From an uncultured Oscillibacter sp. (GTDB lineage Bacteria > Bacillota > Clostridia > Oscillospirales > Oscillospiraceae): DNA of 64,000 nucleotides. Shown one piece after another: positions 16,386-24,414 of this stretch. The position numbers and the translations under genes were made by a program. The stretch covers positions 12,955 through 76,954 of the forward strand of contig CAJTSM010000012.1 of assembly GCA_910578935.1 (NCBI GenBank), written 5' to 3'. Below the pieces are notes generated by a model. The model was not told where the DNA came from. It searched no databases and saw only the letters and a program-made list of their open reading frames with translations. Every line of letters starts with the position of its first letter. Within the stretch, counting starts at the first letter, position 1.

Positions 16386-16414
16386 TTGACAGATTTCAGT
16401 GAATCCCTTATAAT
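16386..16414 (+). promoter_or_regulatory. Consensus sigma-A promoter of the iclR-type gene
   Basis: TTGACA (16386-16391), 17 nt, TATAAT (16409-16414): a perfect vegetative promoter. CTGCAATAAAGAATAG follows at 16431-16446 inside the leader and recurs at 20044-20059 upstream of the GntP gene, which suggests autoregulation or shared control. Confidence 0.8.
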
Positions 16415-16463
16415 GAAAAAAAGAGCTGTTCTGCAATAAAGAATAGTATAGAAGAGGGATGCT

Positions 16464-17255
16464 ATGGCGACCACAAAGAACGTACAATCGATTGAGAGGG
16501 CTTTTTCCATTTTGGAGCTCTACCAGCGGACCGGCTGTTCGGAGTACAGCCTTAAGGAAATCTCCAATGAACTGGGGCTGAACAAGAGCACGGCGTTTGG
16601 ACTTATCAACACCCTGACGAATCTCGGATACCTGCGGCAGAACAGCGAGAACCAGAAGTACGCGCTGGGGCTGAAATTACTGAGCCTTTCCAACACGGTG
16701 AAAGTGCAGAATATCATCATCCGGGCGGCCCATCCTTACTTGGAGCAGATCTGCCGAAAATACGGCGAGACGGTGCACTGTGCCGTAAGGCATCAAGGCG
16801 GCGTGATTTATGTGGACAAGGTGGAGGCCACCGGTTCTATCACCATCAGCACCCAAGTGGGGACCCAGAACGACCTGCACTGCACCGGCGTTGGCAAATG
16901 CCTGCTGGCCTACATGTCTCCGGAGGAGCAGGAGCGTATTTATACGGGAAGCCTGCGAACCATGACGTATAATACCATCACCAATTCAGAGCGTCTGCGG
17001 GAAGAGATTCGCCGTGTCCGCCAGAACGGCTACGCCGTGGATCAAGAGGAAATCTCCTTGGGTTTGAGCTGCGTGGCGGTGCCGGTATTTTCCGCCAGGG
17101 AAACCGCCGCCTGTGCGATCAGCGTGTCGGGTATGACTTCCCGCATTCAAACGGCCACGGCCAACGGCTTGATTGACGAGCTCAAGTGGGTGGCGTCGTC
17201 GATTTCCAAAAACGTGTTTGACTATGAGTATGCCGTCCCGATGGACCATCCGTAA
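16464..17255 (+). CDS. IclR family transcriptional regulator (sugar-acid cluster)
   Basis: 263 residues. N-terminal winged helix-turn-helix (SLKEISNELGLNKSTAFGLI, around 27-46) and a C-terminal IclR effector domain with GGVIYVDKVEATG, GVGKCLLAYMSPEEQE and GLSCVAVPVFS. Divergent from the dehydratase operon, with a 245-bp AT-rich intergenic region carrying both promoters and repeated AATATAGAATA motifs. The RBS is GAAGAGGGATG. It probably senses a sugar acid or its 2-keto-3-deoxy derivative and controls the dehydratase-PFOR-aldolase and GntP-SDR operons. Confidence 0.88.
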   Translation: MATTKNVQSIERAFSILELYQRTGCSEYSLKEISNELGLNKSTAFGLINTLTNLGYLRQNSENQKYALGLKLLSLSNTVKVQNIIIRAAHPYLEQICRKYGETVHCAVRHQGGVIYVDKVEATGSITISTQVGTQNDLHCTGVGKCLLAYMSPEEQERIYTGSLRTMTYNTITNSERLREEIRRVRQNGYAVDQEEISLGLSCVAVPVFSARETAACAISVSGMTSRIQTATANGLIDELKWVASSISKNVFDYEYAVPMDHP

Positions 17256-17269
17256 TATGGGAAAAAATG

Positions 17270-17304
17270 AACAGGCAGAGGGAGCGATTCCCTCTGCCTG
17301 TTTT
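17270..17304 (+). terminator. Terminator of the iclR-type gene
   Basis: 14-bp stem AACAGGCAGAGGGA / TCCCTCTGCCTGTT with loop GCGAT, followed by TTCTG. It starts 15 nt after the stop codon. Confidence 0.8.
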
Positions 17305-17437
17305 CTGTAGCAACCTTCAAATATACTGGCAGCAGTCCGGCAGATTCAGAAGGCACATAACTGCGGCTTCCTTTTTGGTTTGTACTATTTGAATCAGCCT
17401 CCTTTGCTGTCATTGTTTTTGAAGGCTGCTATAAATT

Positions 17438-18235
17438 TCAGCCGGGCTGTTTCCCTGCGGCTTTATCCTGCCAGGCCCTGTCGGGATTTTGCACGCCCAT
17501 TTTTCCGCCGCTGATCTCCAAAGCGGTTCCTGTAATGTACCGGGCGTAGCCGGAAGCCAGAAAAGCCAGCGCCCAGGCAACATCAATGGGTTCGCCAAAG
17601 GATTGCAGGGCAATGGCGGACTTCAGAGCGTCCTCATCGGCAGCAATGCGCGCCCGGTTCATCTCCGTGTTGATGACGCCGGGAATATAGCCGTTGACCC
17701 GGATGCCGTATGGGGCCATTTCCGCCGCCAAAGTCTTAACCATGGAGCTGACCCCGGCTTTTGTGGCGGCGTAAACGCCGCTGCCGACGGAGGGAAATCG
17801 AGCGGCAAAGGAGGATGCCAGCAGCAGGACGCCGCCCCGGTCCCGCATGGCGGAAAAGGCAATCCGGGCACTGAGATAGACGGATTTCAGGTTTGTGGCT
17901 ACCGTTTGATCCCACAGGGCCTCTTCCGTTTCGAGAATGCTGTACTGTGGGCAGATAGCCGCATTGGCGATCCAGATGTCCAAAGGCCCCAGGGCTCCGG
18001 CGGCATGGACGGCAAACGCCTCCAGATCCTGGCCGTCGGAGACGTCGCAGGTTTCGGCGAACACGTTTATTTCCTTTTGCCGCAGGCGGTCTGCCGCCCT
18101 GGTCAGTTTCTCCGGATTGGTGCCGCAAATGGCAGTTTTAGCACCAAGGGAGCCGAAAAGCTCGGCGCTGGCAAGACCGATGCCGTCGGACCCTCCGGTA
18201 ATTAAGACAACTTTTCCATCAAAGCGGATGTCCAT
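17438..18235 (-). CDS. SDR family oxidoreductase
   Basis: 265 residues of the classical short-chain dehydrogenase/reductase type. The nucleotide-binding motif GGSDGIG is near residue 14, NAA near 90, a catalytic Ser in LLASSF, and Tyr-x3-Lys in VYAATKAG. The C-terminus ends IPGVINTEM...YITGTALEISGGK, typical of sugar-alcohol or gluconate-type dehydrogenases. RBS GAGGAGGAACC. Downstream of the GntP permease on the same strand (78 nt with a hairpin between), so it probably oxidises or reduces the imported hydroxy acid. Cofactor preference is not evident. Confidence 0.85.
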   Translation of the reverse strand: MDIRFDGKVVLITGGSDGIGLASAELFGSLGAKTAICGTNPEKLTRAADRLRQKEINVFAETCDVSDGQDLEAFAVHAAGALGPLDIWIANAAICPQYSILETEEALWDQTVATNLKSVYLSARIAFSAMRDRGGVLLLASSFAARFPSVGSGVYAATKAGVSSMVKTLAAEMAPYGIRVNGYIPGVINTEMNRARIAADEDALKSAIALQSFGEPIDVAWALAFLASGYARYITGTALEISGGKMGVQNPDRAWQDKAAGKQPG

Positions 18236-18267
18236 GTACGGTTCCTCCTCATAATAAATGTAGGGAA

Positions 18268-18298
18268 CGGGGGCGCTCCGGGGGCCGGAGCGCCCCCG
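18268..18298. other. Intercistronic hairpin between GntP and SDR genes
   Basis: GC-only 14-bp stem CGGGGGCGCTCCGG / CCGGAGCGCCCCCG with no U-run. It is the third hairpin of this kind between genes of the same sugar-acid regulon. Confidence 0.6.
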
Positions 18299-18313
18299 GA
18301 GCGCGCGCGTAAA

Positions 18314-19735
18314 TCAGCCCAGAATGTCGGCCACGTTCAGCAGGGCAATGACGATGATGCAGATAATGGAAGCTACAACGCTGGGGAAGGTGACGTATTT
18401 TAGAGACTGCTTGGTATCCAGATTAAAGAACTGGCCCATGACCCAGAACCCGGAGTTGTTAACATGGTCCACCATCAGGGTGCCTGCGCCGATGGCCAGA
18501 ACCGCGGCCAGGGGAGACAGACCCAGGGCGGGCAGCATGGGCAGGACAATGCCGGCGGCAGTCATGCCGGCGGTGGTCATGGAACCGACGGCCGTCATCA
18601 TAATCGCGGCAATGGCCCAGGGAATCAGAATCGCGGGAATAGGACTGTTGCCGATGGCCTCAGACAGAGGGGCCAGGGCGGGGGCGCTCTTCAGGATGGT
18701 GCCAAAAGCGCCGCCCATGGCGGTGATCAGCAGAGGAGAGAGGCATACGATCAAGCCGCGGGCCACCCATTTGTTCAGCATGATGTCGCCCAGACCGGAC
18801 TTGGACTCTTCGGGGAAGTGCTCTTGATAGGCCTTGAGGACGGCCTTGCGCTGCTTGTAGCCCAGCCACAGGGAATACAGCACGCCGATGAACAGGGCGA
18901 TGACTTTGTGGCCGATGGTAGTGCAGATCTTATAGACCATGCCCTCAGGATCGGCGTACATGGAGGCGAAAGAAGACAGGGAGATCAGAGCCACCGGCAG
19001 CAGCAGGGGCAGGAACGCCAGGAATGTGTTGGGCAGGGTTTCGTCCTTGATGAGTATATCGTCGATGCTGTTTCCGGTGGTTTCAGACAGGCCCTTGACC
19101 ATTTCGGGCTTGGGCTCGATCCATTCTTTTTCAGTCCACTTGCGAAGCAGCAGCCAGGTGCCGAAGAAACCAATCAGGGAAATCACGATGCCCCAGACAA
19201 TCGTCAGGCCCAAGTCCGCCTCAAACATCAGGGCGATTGCCAGAATGCCGGGGGTGGGAGGCACCAGGCCGTGGGTCAGGAAGAGGCCCAGGCCGGTGAA
19301 AGAGGCCATCGTAGACATGGAAATGTGTTTGCGTTTAGAGAGCATAGAGGCAATGGGGGCGGTCAGCACCATGGTAATGTCGCCGAACACCGGAATGGAC
19401 ATAATGAAGGCGGTCAGAGACGGCGCCAGCTCCATGTTTTTGCCCCGGAAAAGCTTGATGAAGAAATTGGCGATGGACTTGGCTGCGCCGGTGTCTTCAA
19501 TGGCCATGGAGATAATGGCGCCCAGGATGATGGTGATACCGACGCTGCCGAGTGTGCCGCCAAAGCCGCTGCCGATCATGTCGGCAGTGCCGGATACGCC
19601 GTAGTTTAAAACGATGCCGGTGAGCAAGGCCGCGGTAAACAGTGCCATTACAGGATGCACTTTGAGTTTCAAAATCAGCAGCATCAGAATCAGGATAGCT
19701 GCTGCCAGGACAACTAAGAACATACCAGCAGACAT
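18314..19735 (-). CDS. GntP family gluconate-type permease
   Basis: 473 residues, about 12 hydrophobic segments. Conserved GntP features include GFGGTLGSVGITIILGAI in the first half, PVFGDITMVLTAP, and HGLVPPTPGILAIALMF. The ATG at 19735 follows AAGGAGAATTAC; the in-frame extension to 19849 adds a hydrophilic segment and is rejected. The family carries gluconate and related aldonates by proton symport. It has its own promoter with an IclR-type motif at the start of transcription and is followed by the SDR, so it most likely feeds the dehydratase/aldolase pathway. Confidence 0.9.
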   Translation of the reverse strand: MSAGMFLVVLAAAILILMLLILKLKVHPVMALFTAALLTGIVLNYGVSGTADMIGSGFGGTLGSVGITIILGAIISMAIEDTGAAKSIANFFIKLFRGKNMELAPSLTAFIMSIPVFGDITMVLTAPIASMLSKRKHISMSTMASFTGLGLFLTHGLVPPTPGILAIALMFEADLGLTIVWGIVISLIGFFGTWLLLRKWTEKEWIEPKPEMVKGLSETTGNSIDDILIKDETLPNTFLAFLPLLLPVALISLSSFASMYADPEGMVYKICTTIGHKVIALFIGVLYSLWLGYKQRKAVLKAYQEHFPEESKSGLGDIMLNKWVARGLIVCLSPLLITAMGGAFGTILKSAPALAPLSEAIGNSPIPAILIPWAIAAIMMTAVGSMTTAGMTAAGIVLPMLPALGLSPLAAVLAIGAGTLMVDHVNNSGFWVMGQFFNLDTKQSLKYVTFPSVVASIICIIVIALLNVADILG

Positions 19736-19861
19736 GATGTAATTCTCCTTTTCTCTTTCATAAAAGATAAGACGTGTACGGTTGGATAATTCCCCAGACG
19801 CGCAGTTTCGACCTCCTCTTGGAGCGAGCTCTGTGTTCTTTAAAAGCATTTAATATACTAT

Positions 19862-19906
19862 AATATAGAATAATAAGATGGTAGCATGTTTAGCGGAAGC
19901 TGTCAA
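19862..19906 (-). promoter_or_regulatory. Promoter and operator O3 of the GntP operon
   Basis: Minus strand: TTGACA (19901-19906), 17 nt, TACCAT (19878-19883). AATATAGAATA (19862-19872) covers the predicted transcription start, a position suited to repression. The same 11-mer occurs twice near the dehydratase promoter. Confidence 0.6.
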
Positions 19907-20235
19907 TGCCTGTGACAAATATTCGTATATTTAGTTAAATTTTTTTTGAAATATTTGAAAAAATGAACAAAAATGTCGAGAGAATCATGGGATAGCAAAG
20001 TGAAAAAAGAAGAGGGCAAAGCTTGGAATATTTCTTATAAAATCTGCAATAAAGAATAGAAGTCGGGCAAATATGAGAAATAAATGTTGCAGCCCCAGCG
20101 TAAAGCAAGGGGGAGCAGAGGGCGGGACGTAACGTCCGGCCCTTTATTTGTCAGTAAAGCCGAAGCGTTGACAGGGCGGAAAGGAAGGGCGTGCGGGGGA
20201 AATGCAGGAGGAACCTGCGCAATTCAAATCAAAAA
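19907..20235. other. Non-coding region
   Basis: No convincing gene. Holds CTGCAATAAAGAATAG (20044-20059), shared with the iclR leader, and a GC-rich hairpin GGGCGGGACGT/ACGTCCGGCCC (20120-20142) followed by TTTATTT, which could terminate plus-strand transcription. Two G/A-rich stretches (around 20166-20190 and 20293-20315) resemble each other. Confidence 0.4.
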
Positions 20236-20269
20236 AAGCTTCCGGAACTTTTTAAAGTTCCGGAAGCTT
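20230..20269 (-). terminator. Terminator of the padR-type gene
   Basis: Perfect 34-nt inverted repeat (20236-20269; AAGCTTCCGGAACTTT arms) whose minus-strand reading ends in a run of T opposite AAAAAAA at 20231-20237. It lies about 155 nt downstream of the PadR gene. The 20270-20424 stretch between shows no gene. Confidence 0.7.
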
Positions 20270-20424
20270 CAGCTTGTCAGAAAAGGCGAAAAACCGATTT
20301 GACGGGAAGGAAGGGTGTGTGCGGGCTGTGCCCGCAGGCGCATTTCGGAGGCCAACTGCCCGCAGGGCGGCTCTTGGGTTGGAGATCACCCGGGAAGGAT
20401 TTCCGGCTTGCAATAAAAGCCGCT

Positions 20425-20796
20425 TTATTTTCCGGTTGTTCGGCCATCTTCCCCCAGCAATAACGCGACGCCATTTGTAATTCGGTGGTAACAGGAAAGT
20501 AAATCCGCCAAATACCGGATTCCGTCCTCTGTAATTTGATAGTACTGTCTCCGGCGTCCGTCTGGTGCGATTTTCTTATATGCCTCTATAATATAACCGT
20601 TTTCAATCAGCCGGTAAAACAGCATATAGGGTGACGCCAAGCGCAGCGTGTTTCCGGATTCTTGGTCTAAGCGCTGTGTAATTTGAGAGGCGTGCAGATC
20701 CTCCCGGCTCAGCAGAGTCAGGACCAGCATTTCCGTAACCGCCCGTTTTAGATTGTCTTCCATACCCCGGCCCGGGTCATTTTTCAATGTAGGCAT
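20425..20796 (-). CDS. PadR family transcriptional regulator
   Basis: 123 residues from the ATG at 20796 (preceded by AAAAGGCGGGGCGCT); a GTG at 20829 would add 11 residues. The PadR winged-helix fold is recognisable: VTEMLVLTLLSREDLHASQITQRL, then LASPYMLFYRLIENGYI and DGRRRQYYQITEDGIRYL (the wing). PadR proteins usually repress nearby detoxification or transport genes, but neither neighbour is of that type, so the target is unknown. Confidence 0.8.
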   Translation of the reverse strand: MPTLKNDPGRGMEDNLKRAVTEMLVLTLLSREDLHASQITQRLDQESGNTLRLASPYMLFYRLIENGYIIEAYKKIAPDGRRRQYYQITEDGIRYLADLLSCYHRITNGVALLLGEDGRTTGK

Positions 20797-20984
20797 AGCG
20801 CCCCGCCTTTTATTAACATACTCGGTCACAAACCGGCAAGAAGATCATACAACATACGCCGCCTGTCCGTCAACATGTTGTGGCTTAAAATTTTTAAATT
20901 ATAATTATCTTTCTTTGAGAGAAAAACTTGACAAGAAGGACAAGGGGTGGTATTTTTAATTTAACATTTTAAGGTAAGGGAGAA

Positions 20985-21665
20985 ATGGCAGCAATGAAAC
21001 TGTATGGATATGATCCTTCCCAGAGCAGTTACAGAGCCGGACCGCTTCCGCCCTCCGGCAGAAATACCATTTCCAGCTTTGCGGAAGAGGTTAAGAAGAC
21101 GGCCCGGGCCGCCGCAGCGGAAAGGGAGAAGGACACTTTGGAGTTAGCGAAGGACGATGCCGCGGCTCTTAGGGACCGGCTGACCCCCGTTTCGAAGAAT
21201 GTGCTGGACCGGATGGAGGCGGGAAAGAGCAATGTCAACAAAGACGAGTGGACCGCCCTCTGCAAGGAGCTGGAAACCCTGGGAGCTATTTCTAAAGACG
21301 ACTTCCAATTCACCCGGGCCGACTTCCACTTTATCCCCCTTGGTTATCAGGGGGAGAACGGGGAATTTATCAAGTACGACATGCCGCCCATGCTGAAAAA
21401 CAAGCTGCTGGACCGGCATCATACCCAGGGACCCGAAGCGGACGGGCTGTGGGCCTTTCTGGACGAAGACGGCTGGAAGGGGGACCCCCTGGCCTATCTG
21501 GACAACTGGGTGTCCTCCCTCTACAGCTGGCGCAGCGATCTGGCCCGGGCGCGAAACGGGGACGGGACTCCGAAATACAGCGACTTCTCCCCGATTACCA
21601 ACCAGATCAACTCCTGCCGGAAGGTGATGGATTTGGTAAAGGAGCTCTGCCAATCGGGAATCTGA
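20985..21665 (+). CDS. Protein of unknown family
   Basis: 226 residues. Predicted cytosolic and mostly helical, with an Ala/Lys/Glu-rich stretch at about 33-62 that could form a coiled coil. No signal peptide, membrane segment or recognised catalytic motif. A DRMEAGKSNVNKDEW...LGAISKDDFQFTRADFHFIPLG segment is echoed in the adjacent broken paralogue (MERMDLMYELNAMGAVSDKNY...FHLLPLGD). RBS AAGGGAGAA. It lies 188 nt from the divergent PadR gene. No function is proposed. Confidence 0.6.
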   Translation: MAAMKLYGYDPSQSSYRAGPLPPSGRNTISSFAEEVKKTARAAAAEREKDTLELAKDDAAALRDRLTPVSKNVLDRMEAGKSNVNKDEWTALCKELETLGAISKDDFQFTRADFHFIPLGYQGENGEFIKYDMPPMLKNKLLDRHHTQGPEADGLWAFLDEDGWKGDPLAYLDNWVSSLYSWRSDLARARNGDGTPKYSDFSPITNQINSCRKVMDLVKELCQSGI

Positions 21666-21689
21666 ATCAGGAGAAAGAGGCCATACCTG

Positions 21690-22292
21690 TGAACATTTCA
21701 ATCCGTCTCATGCCCCGCGTTTCTCCGCATTCCGGGATGGAAAACCGGCGAATGGCCCAGGAAACCGGTCAGAAATCTGCCTTCGCCAAGTACCTGGATG
21801 TGGACCGCCAGCGGCGGCTGATGCGGGAACCGCCGCCGGACCGGGGCTTGTCCTCTGTCTATATGCAGTTCCTGGCAGACTACCGGGACTGGAAAACCGG
21901 ACGGGCCATCGGTGGGTTTTTCGGACCGTTTGTCCGGCCAAAATCAGGAGATCATTGAAAAACTCTCCGGCGGGGCGAAGAAGACGCTGTAGTGCCTGAA
22001 GAGTAATCCAGACTCCATTTCCGAGGTGGAGCGGATGGATCTGATGTACGAACTGAACGCCATGGGAGCCGTCAGCGACAAGAATTACGGCTGGACGGAC
22101 ATATGCTTCCATCTGCTACCCTTGGGGGATATGGACGATCCTTTCCCGACCTCAGCGGATATGCGGAACACGCTGGACCGCATCAACCAGGGGCTGGGAA
22201 GCCCGTTGGACGATCCGGACCAATGGGCTTTTTCCCTGAAGAAGTGGGGCGCGGAGCTGTCTCGGGGATTCAAATTCATCAGGGCGCAGTAA
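21690..22292 (+). pseudogene. Broken paralogue of the preceding unknown gene
   Basis: Begins at about GTG 21690 (VNISIRLMPRVSPHSGMENRR...) and reads to a stop near 21956. The same protein continues in another frame, where an in-frame TAG at 21990-21992 interrupts ...LSGGAKKTL before MDLMYELNAMGAVSDKNYGWTDI...WAFSLKKWGAELSRGF, which parallels residues from about 75 of the upstream protein. At least one frameshift (near 21930-21950) and one nonsense codon are needed. The two-gene layout suggests tandem duplication followed by decay; a sequencing error cannot be excluded for the frameshift alone. Confidence 0.6.
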
Positions 22293-22326
22293 GGCCACGA
22301 AAATTCAGCAGATTTTCGTGGCCTTA
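22290..22326 (+). terminator. Strong hairpin terminating the unknown-gene pair
   Basis: Perfect 15-bp stem TAAGGCCACGAAAAT / ATTTTCGTGGCCTTA with a 7-nt loop. The first three bases are the stop codon of the broken paralogue. A U-run is short (TTTTT follows 5 nt later). Confidence 0.6.
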
Positions 22327-22392
22327 CTGGTTTTTCCATATATGCGGCTGAACGGGTTCCGCGGTGTGTGCCTGGAAAAACCGCGCCGCAGG

Positions 22393-23268
22393 TTATGAGG
22401 AGCTCTCCCTGTTTTTGTTTGGCTGGCTTTCCTGAAGGGCAAAGCCGGACGAAATGGCTCCGGTGGGGCAGACGGACGCGCATTTTCCACACCGGATGCA
22501 CTCCGGGCCGTTGATGTTTTTCGTGACCTCCACCGCCATTGGGCAGGACCGCTCGCATTTTTTGCAGTGGACACAGGCGTCCTTGTCAAAGCGCATTTGG
22601 AAAAAGCTGAAGCGGTTAAACAGAGAGTAAAACGCGCCCAGAGGACAGAGATACCGGCAGAATGGGCGGGGAATCACCATGGACGCTATGACGACTGCGG
22701 CCAGCGCCAGCACCTTCCAGCTGAACAGTGCGCCGGCCAGACTCCGGAGGGCCGGATCGATAATCATCAGCGGGATGCCGCCTCCCAAGGTGCCGGCGGG
22801 GCAGATGTATTTGCAGAAATAAGGCGTCGCCACGCCGGTTTTGGTGATGGCGAAAGCGGGAAGGCCTATTACCGGAATCAGCAGGACAAGATACTTGAGG
22901 GATCGGGCGGGCCGGTCGAGTCTTTCCGGCACAGTCCATTTGGGAACTGGGATTTTGTGAAGCAAATCCTGCACAAGGCCGAAAGGACACAGCAGGCCGC
23001 AGATTGCCCGGCCCAGGACGACGCCAAACAGCATCAGAAGGCCCAGCACGTAGAATGGAAAGCGCCGCCCGCTCACCGCCGCCTGAAGGGACCCGATTGG
23101 GCAGGCCCCCAGGGCTCCGGGGCAGGAGTAACAGTTGAGAACGGGAACGCAGACGGCCTTTGTTCCGCCGGTAAAAATTCTGCCCTTTTGAAAACCGGCT
23201 ATGTAGCCGTTGATCAATGCGGCGGAAAGAAGCTGCATGATCCGCTGAAAGGAAAGCTGCCTTTTCAC
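22393..23268 (-). CDS. Membrane polyferredoxin (NapH/NosR-like 4Fe-4S protein)
   Basis: 291 residues from GTG 23268, which follows AAAGGGG by 5 nt (an ATG at 23307 is possible but has no good RBS). About four to five transmembrane helices carry cysteine motifs NCYSCPGALGACPIG, CGLLCPFG, YFCKYICPAG and FCRYLCPLG. Then two classical [4Fe-4S] motifs CVHCKKCERSCP and CIRCGKCASVCP lie in a cytosolic tail. Proteins of this type pass electrons across or along the membrane. It is co-transcribed with a CXXC mini-protein and a TlpA-like lipoprotein, hinting at a thiol or quinol redox relay. Confidence 0.8.
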   Translation of the reverse strand: MKRQLSFQRIMQLLSAALINGYIAGFQKGRIFTGGTKAVCVPVLNCYSCPGALGACPIGSLQAAVSGRRFPFYVLGLLMLFGVVLGRAICGLLCPFGLVQDLLHKIPVPKWTVPERLDRPARSLKYLVLLIPVIGLPAFAITKTGVATPYFCKYICPAGTLGGGIPLMIIDPALRSLAGALFSWKVLALAAVVIASMVIPRPFCRYLCPLGAFYSLFNRFSFFQMRFDKDACVHCKKCERSCPMAVEVTKNINGPECIRCGKCASVCPTGAISSGFALQESQPNKNRESSS

Positions 23269-23279
23269 CGGTTGCCCCT

Positions 23280-23426
23280 TTATCCGATTCCGATGCATTC
23301 CAGACATATCTTCACCGCCTTTTGCGCGACCTCCAAGTGCTCTCGTCTCAGCAGCCCCAAAGCGGTCAGGGCGGCCGCCAATCCCAACACACCGGCTCTC
23401 AGAAATGAACCAGATTTATTCGTCAA
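23280..23426 (-). CDS. CD1871A-type CXXC mini-protein
   Basis: 48 residues, too short for most gene callers. The start is TTG at 23424-23426 behind AAGGAGGAG, overlapping the end of the lipoprotein gene. One hydrophobic segment (AGVLGLAAALTALGLL) precedes a C-terminal cysteine pair in ICLECIGIG. This ending, CLECIGIG, is the hallmark of the CD1871A family of small clostridial CXXC proteins. Its stop codon TAA overlaps the ribosome binding site of the polyferredoxin gene, so the two are probably translationally coupled. Its role is unknown; a redox partner of the two neighbours is the natural guess. Confidence 0.75.
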   Translation of the reverse strand: MTNKSGSFLRAGVLGLAAALTALGLLRREHLEVAQKAVKICLECIGIG

Positions 23427-24033
23427 GGCGAATCTCCTCCTTTCCGCCGCTTTCCAGCGCGGCGTTTACCGCTGCCAGAAACGTCGCGGACAGGTCCTCC
23501 TGCCTGCCGATGATGGCGTCGGACACGAGATTGCCCTCCGAGTCCGCGAGAAGGGTGGTAGGGGTGTATATCAGATTACCGGCAAGGGATAATAGGTCGC
23601 CGTCGCCGGAGATTATGGTTATGCCCTCAAAACCGGCTTCCTCTAAAATCTCCGCTGTTCGCTCCTCATTTCCCGCTCCATCCAAGCAGACGGTGACCAG
23701 CTGCACGTTGTCCGGCAGGGCTTTGGCAAAGGCGGCAAGGTCAGGCATTTCCGCGATGCAGGGGCCGCAGGTCAGGGACCAGAAATTGATGATAGTCAAA
23801 TCTTTCGCGGTGATGTCGTCCTGCGTAAAGCTGCCGCCGCCCAGGGTTCCGGCGGAGAAGGACTTCAAACAGCCCAATTCGGCGGCTGTGCCGGCGGAGG
23901 AATTTCCACCGTCCGTATTTTGGACCGGCTGTTCCGGAGGGACCGGGGATTCCTCTTTTCCGGAACATCCGGCCAGCAAAACGACGGAAAGGAGGGCGCA
24001 AAAAAGCAGTGTGAGAAACCTTGGTTTTTTCAT
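23416..24033 (-). CDS. TlpA-like thioredoxin-fold lipoprotein
   Basis: 205 residues from ATG 24033, where the signal sequence begins (MKKPRFLTLLFCALLSVVL); the open frame to 24324 is longer but the extra part is non-coding. Lipobox LLAGC, a Ser/Pro/Gly linker, then a thioredoxin fold with FWSLTCGPC (CxxC motif, around residue 105) and a YTPTTLL cis-proline loop. It is anchored on the outer face of the membrane. Family members reduce or oxidise thiols of exported proteins or cytochromes. Overlaps the CXXC mini-protein by 11 nt and precedes the polyferredoxin, suggesting the electron source. Confidence 0.85.
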   Translation of the reverse strand: MKKPRFLTLLFCALLSVVLLAGCSGKEESPVPPEQPVQNTDGGNSSAGTAAELGCLKSFSAGTLGGGSFTQDDITAKDLTIINFWSLTCGPCIAEMPDLAAFAKALPDNVQLVTVCLDGAGNEERTAEILEEAGFEGITIISGDGDLLSLAGNLIYTPTTLLADSEGNLVSDAIIGRQEDLSATFLAAVNAALESGGKEEIRLDE

Positions 24034-24317
24034 AACTGATTTACCTCTTTCAAAATGTTTCATACTGCAAGGATGCCGTGATTGCCTGATAGCGGCTTCC
24101 CATGGGGACCGGCCATCGGTCCGCCTATTTATTATTATACGGTTTATAAAGCGGTTCGCAAGAGGAAAGAGCGGTACAGGAACAAAATTTGATGGCGGTG
24201 TAAACAAGAGGACCTTTGGGCGGTCCCCTATGATGCCGTTTGGGAGGATCAAGCAGTATACGTTGCTCCACCGTTCGTCACTTACGCCCAAAAAATAAAA
24301 ATTTGGGGTGGAACCTA
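24034..24317. other. Non-coding region
   Basis: No gene supported. Contains small hairpins (GGGGACCGGCCATCGGTCC at about 24105; GGACCTTTGGGCGGTCC at about 24212). A long open frame on the minus strand here has no RBS and only extends the lipoprotein. Promoters for the lipoprotein (minus) and LacI (plus) should lie in or beside it. Confidence 0.4.
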
Positions 24318-24389
24318 TTGACATTTTTAGACAAAAGTAGTACCATGAAGATAACAGAGAGTTAAAACGTTTTAGTAAAACGTTTTAAC
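24318..24389 (+). promoter_or_regulatory. Promoter and double LacI operator of the nucleoside operon
   Basis: TTGACA (24318-24323), 17 nt, TACCAT (24341-24346). Two perfect copies of TAAAACGTTTTA (24363-24374 and 24376-24387) follow, 13 bp centre to centre, together forming a larger palindrome (24361-24389) just downstream of the start of transcription. This is a typical LacI/GalR-type operator and implies autorepression by the adjacent gene. Confidence 0.8.
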
Positions 24390-24414
24390 TAAGCCGGATA
24401 AGAGGTGTGCGGAA

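Noticed and set aside
20084..20480. Several overlapping short frames in the 20.1-20.5 kb gap
   Set aside because: They are Lys/Arg/Gly-rich, without RBS or hydrophobic pattern, and overlap hairpins; non-coding is more likely.
24034..24324. N-terminal extension of the TlpA-like protein
   Set aside because: The lipoprotein signal peptide starts at 24033, right behind an RBS; the upstream codons have no start context and would bury the signal sequence.
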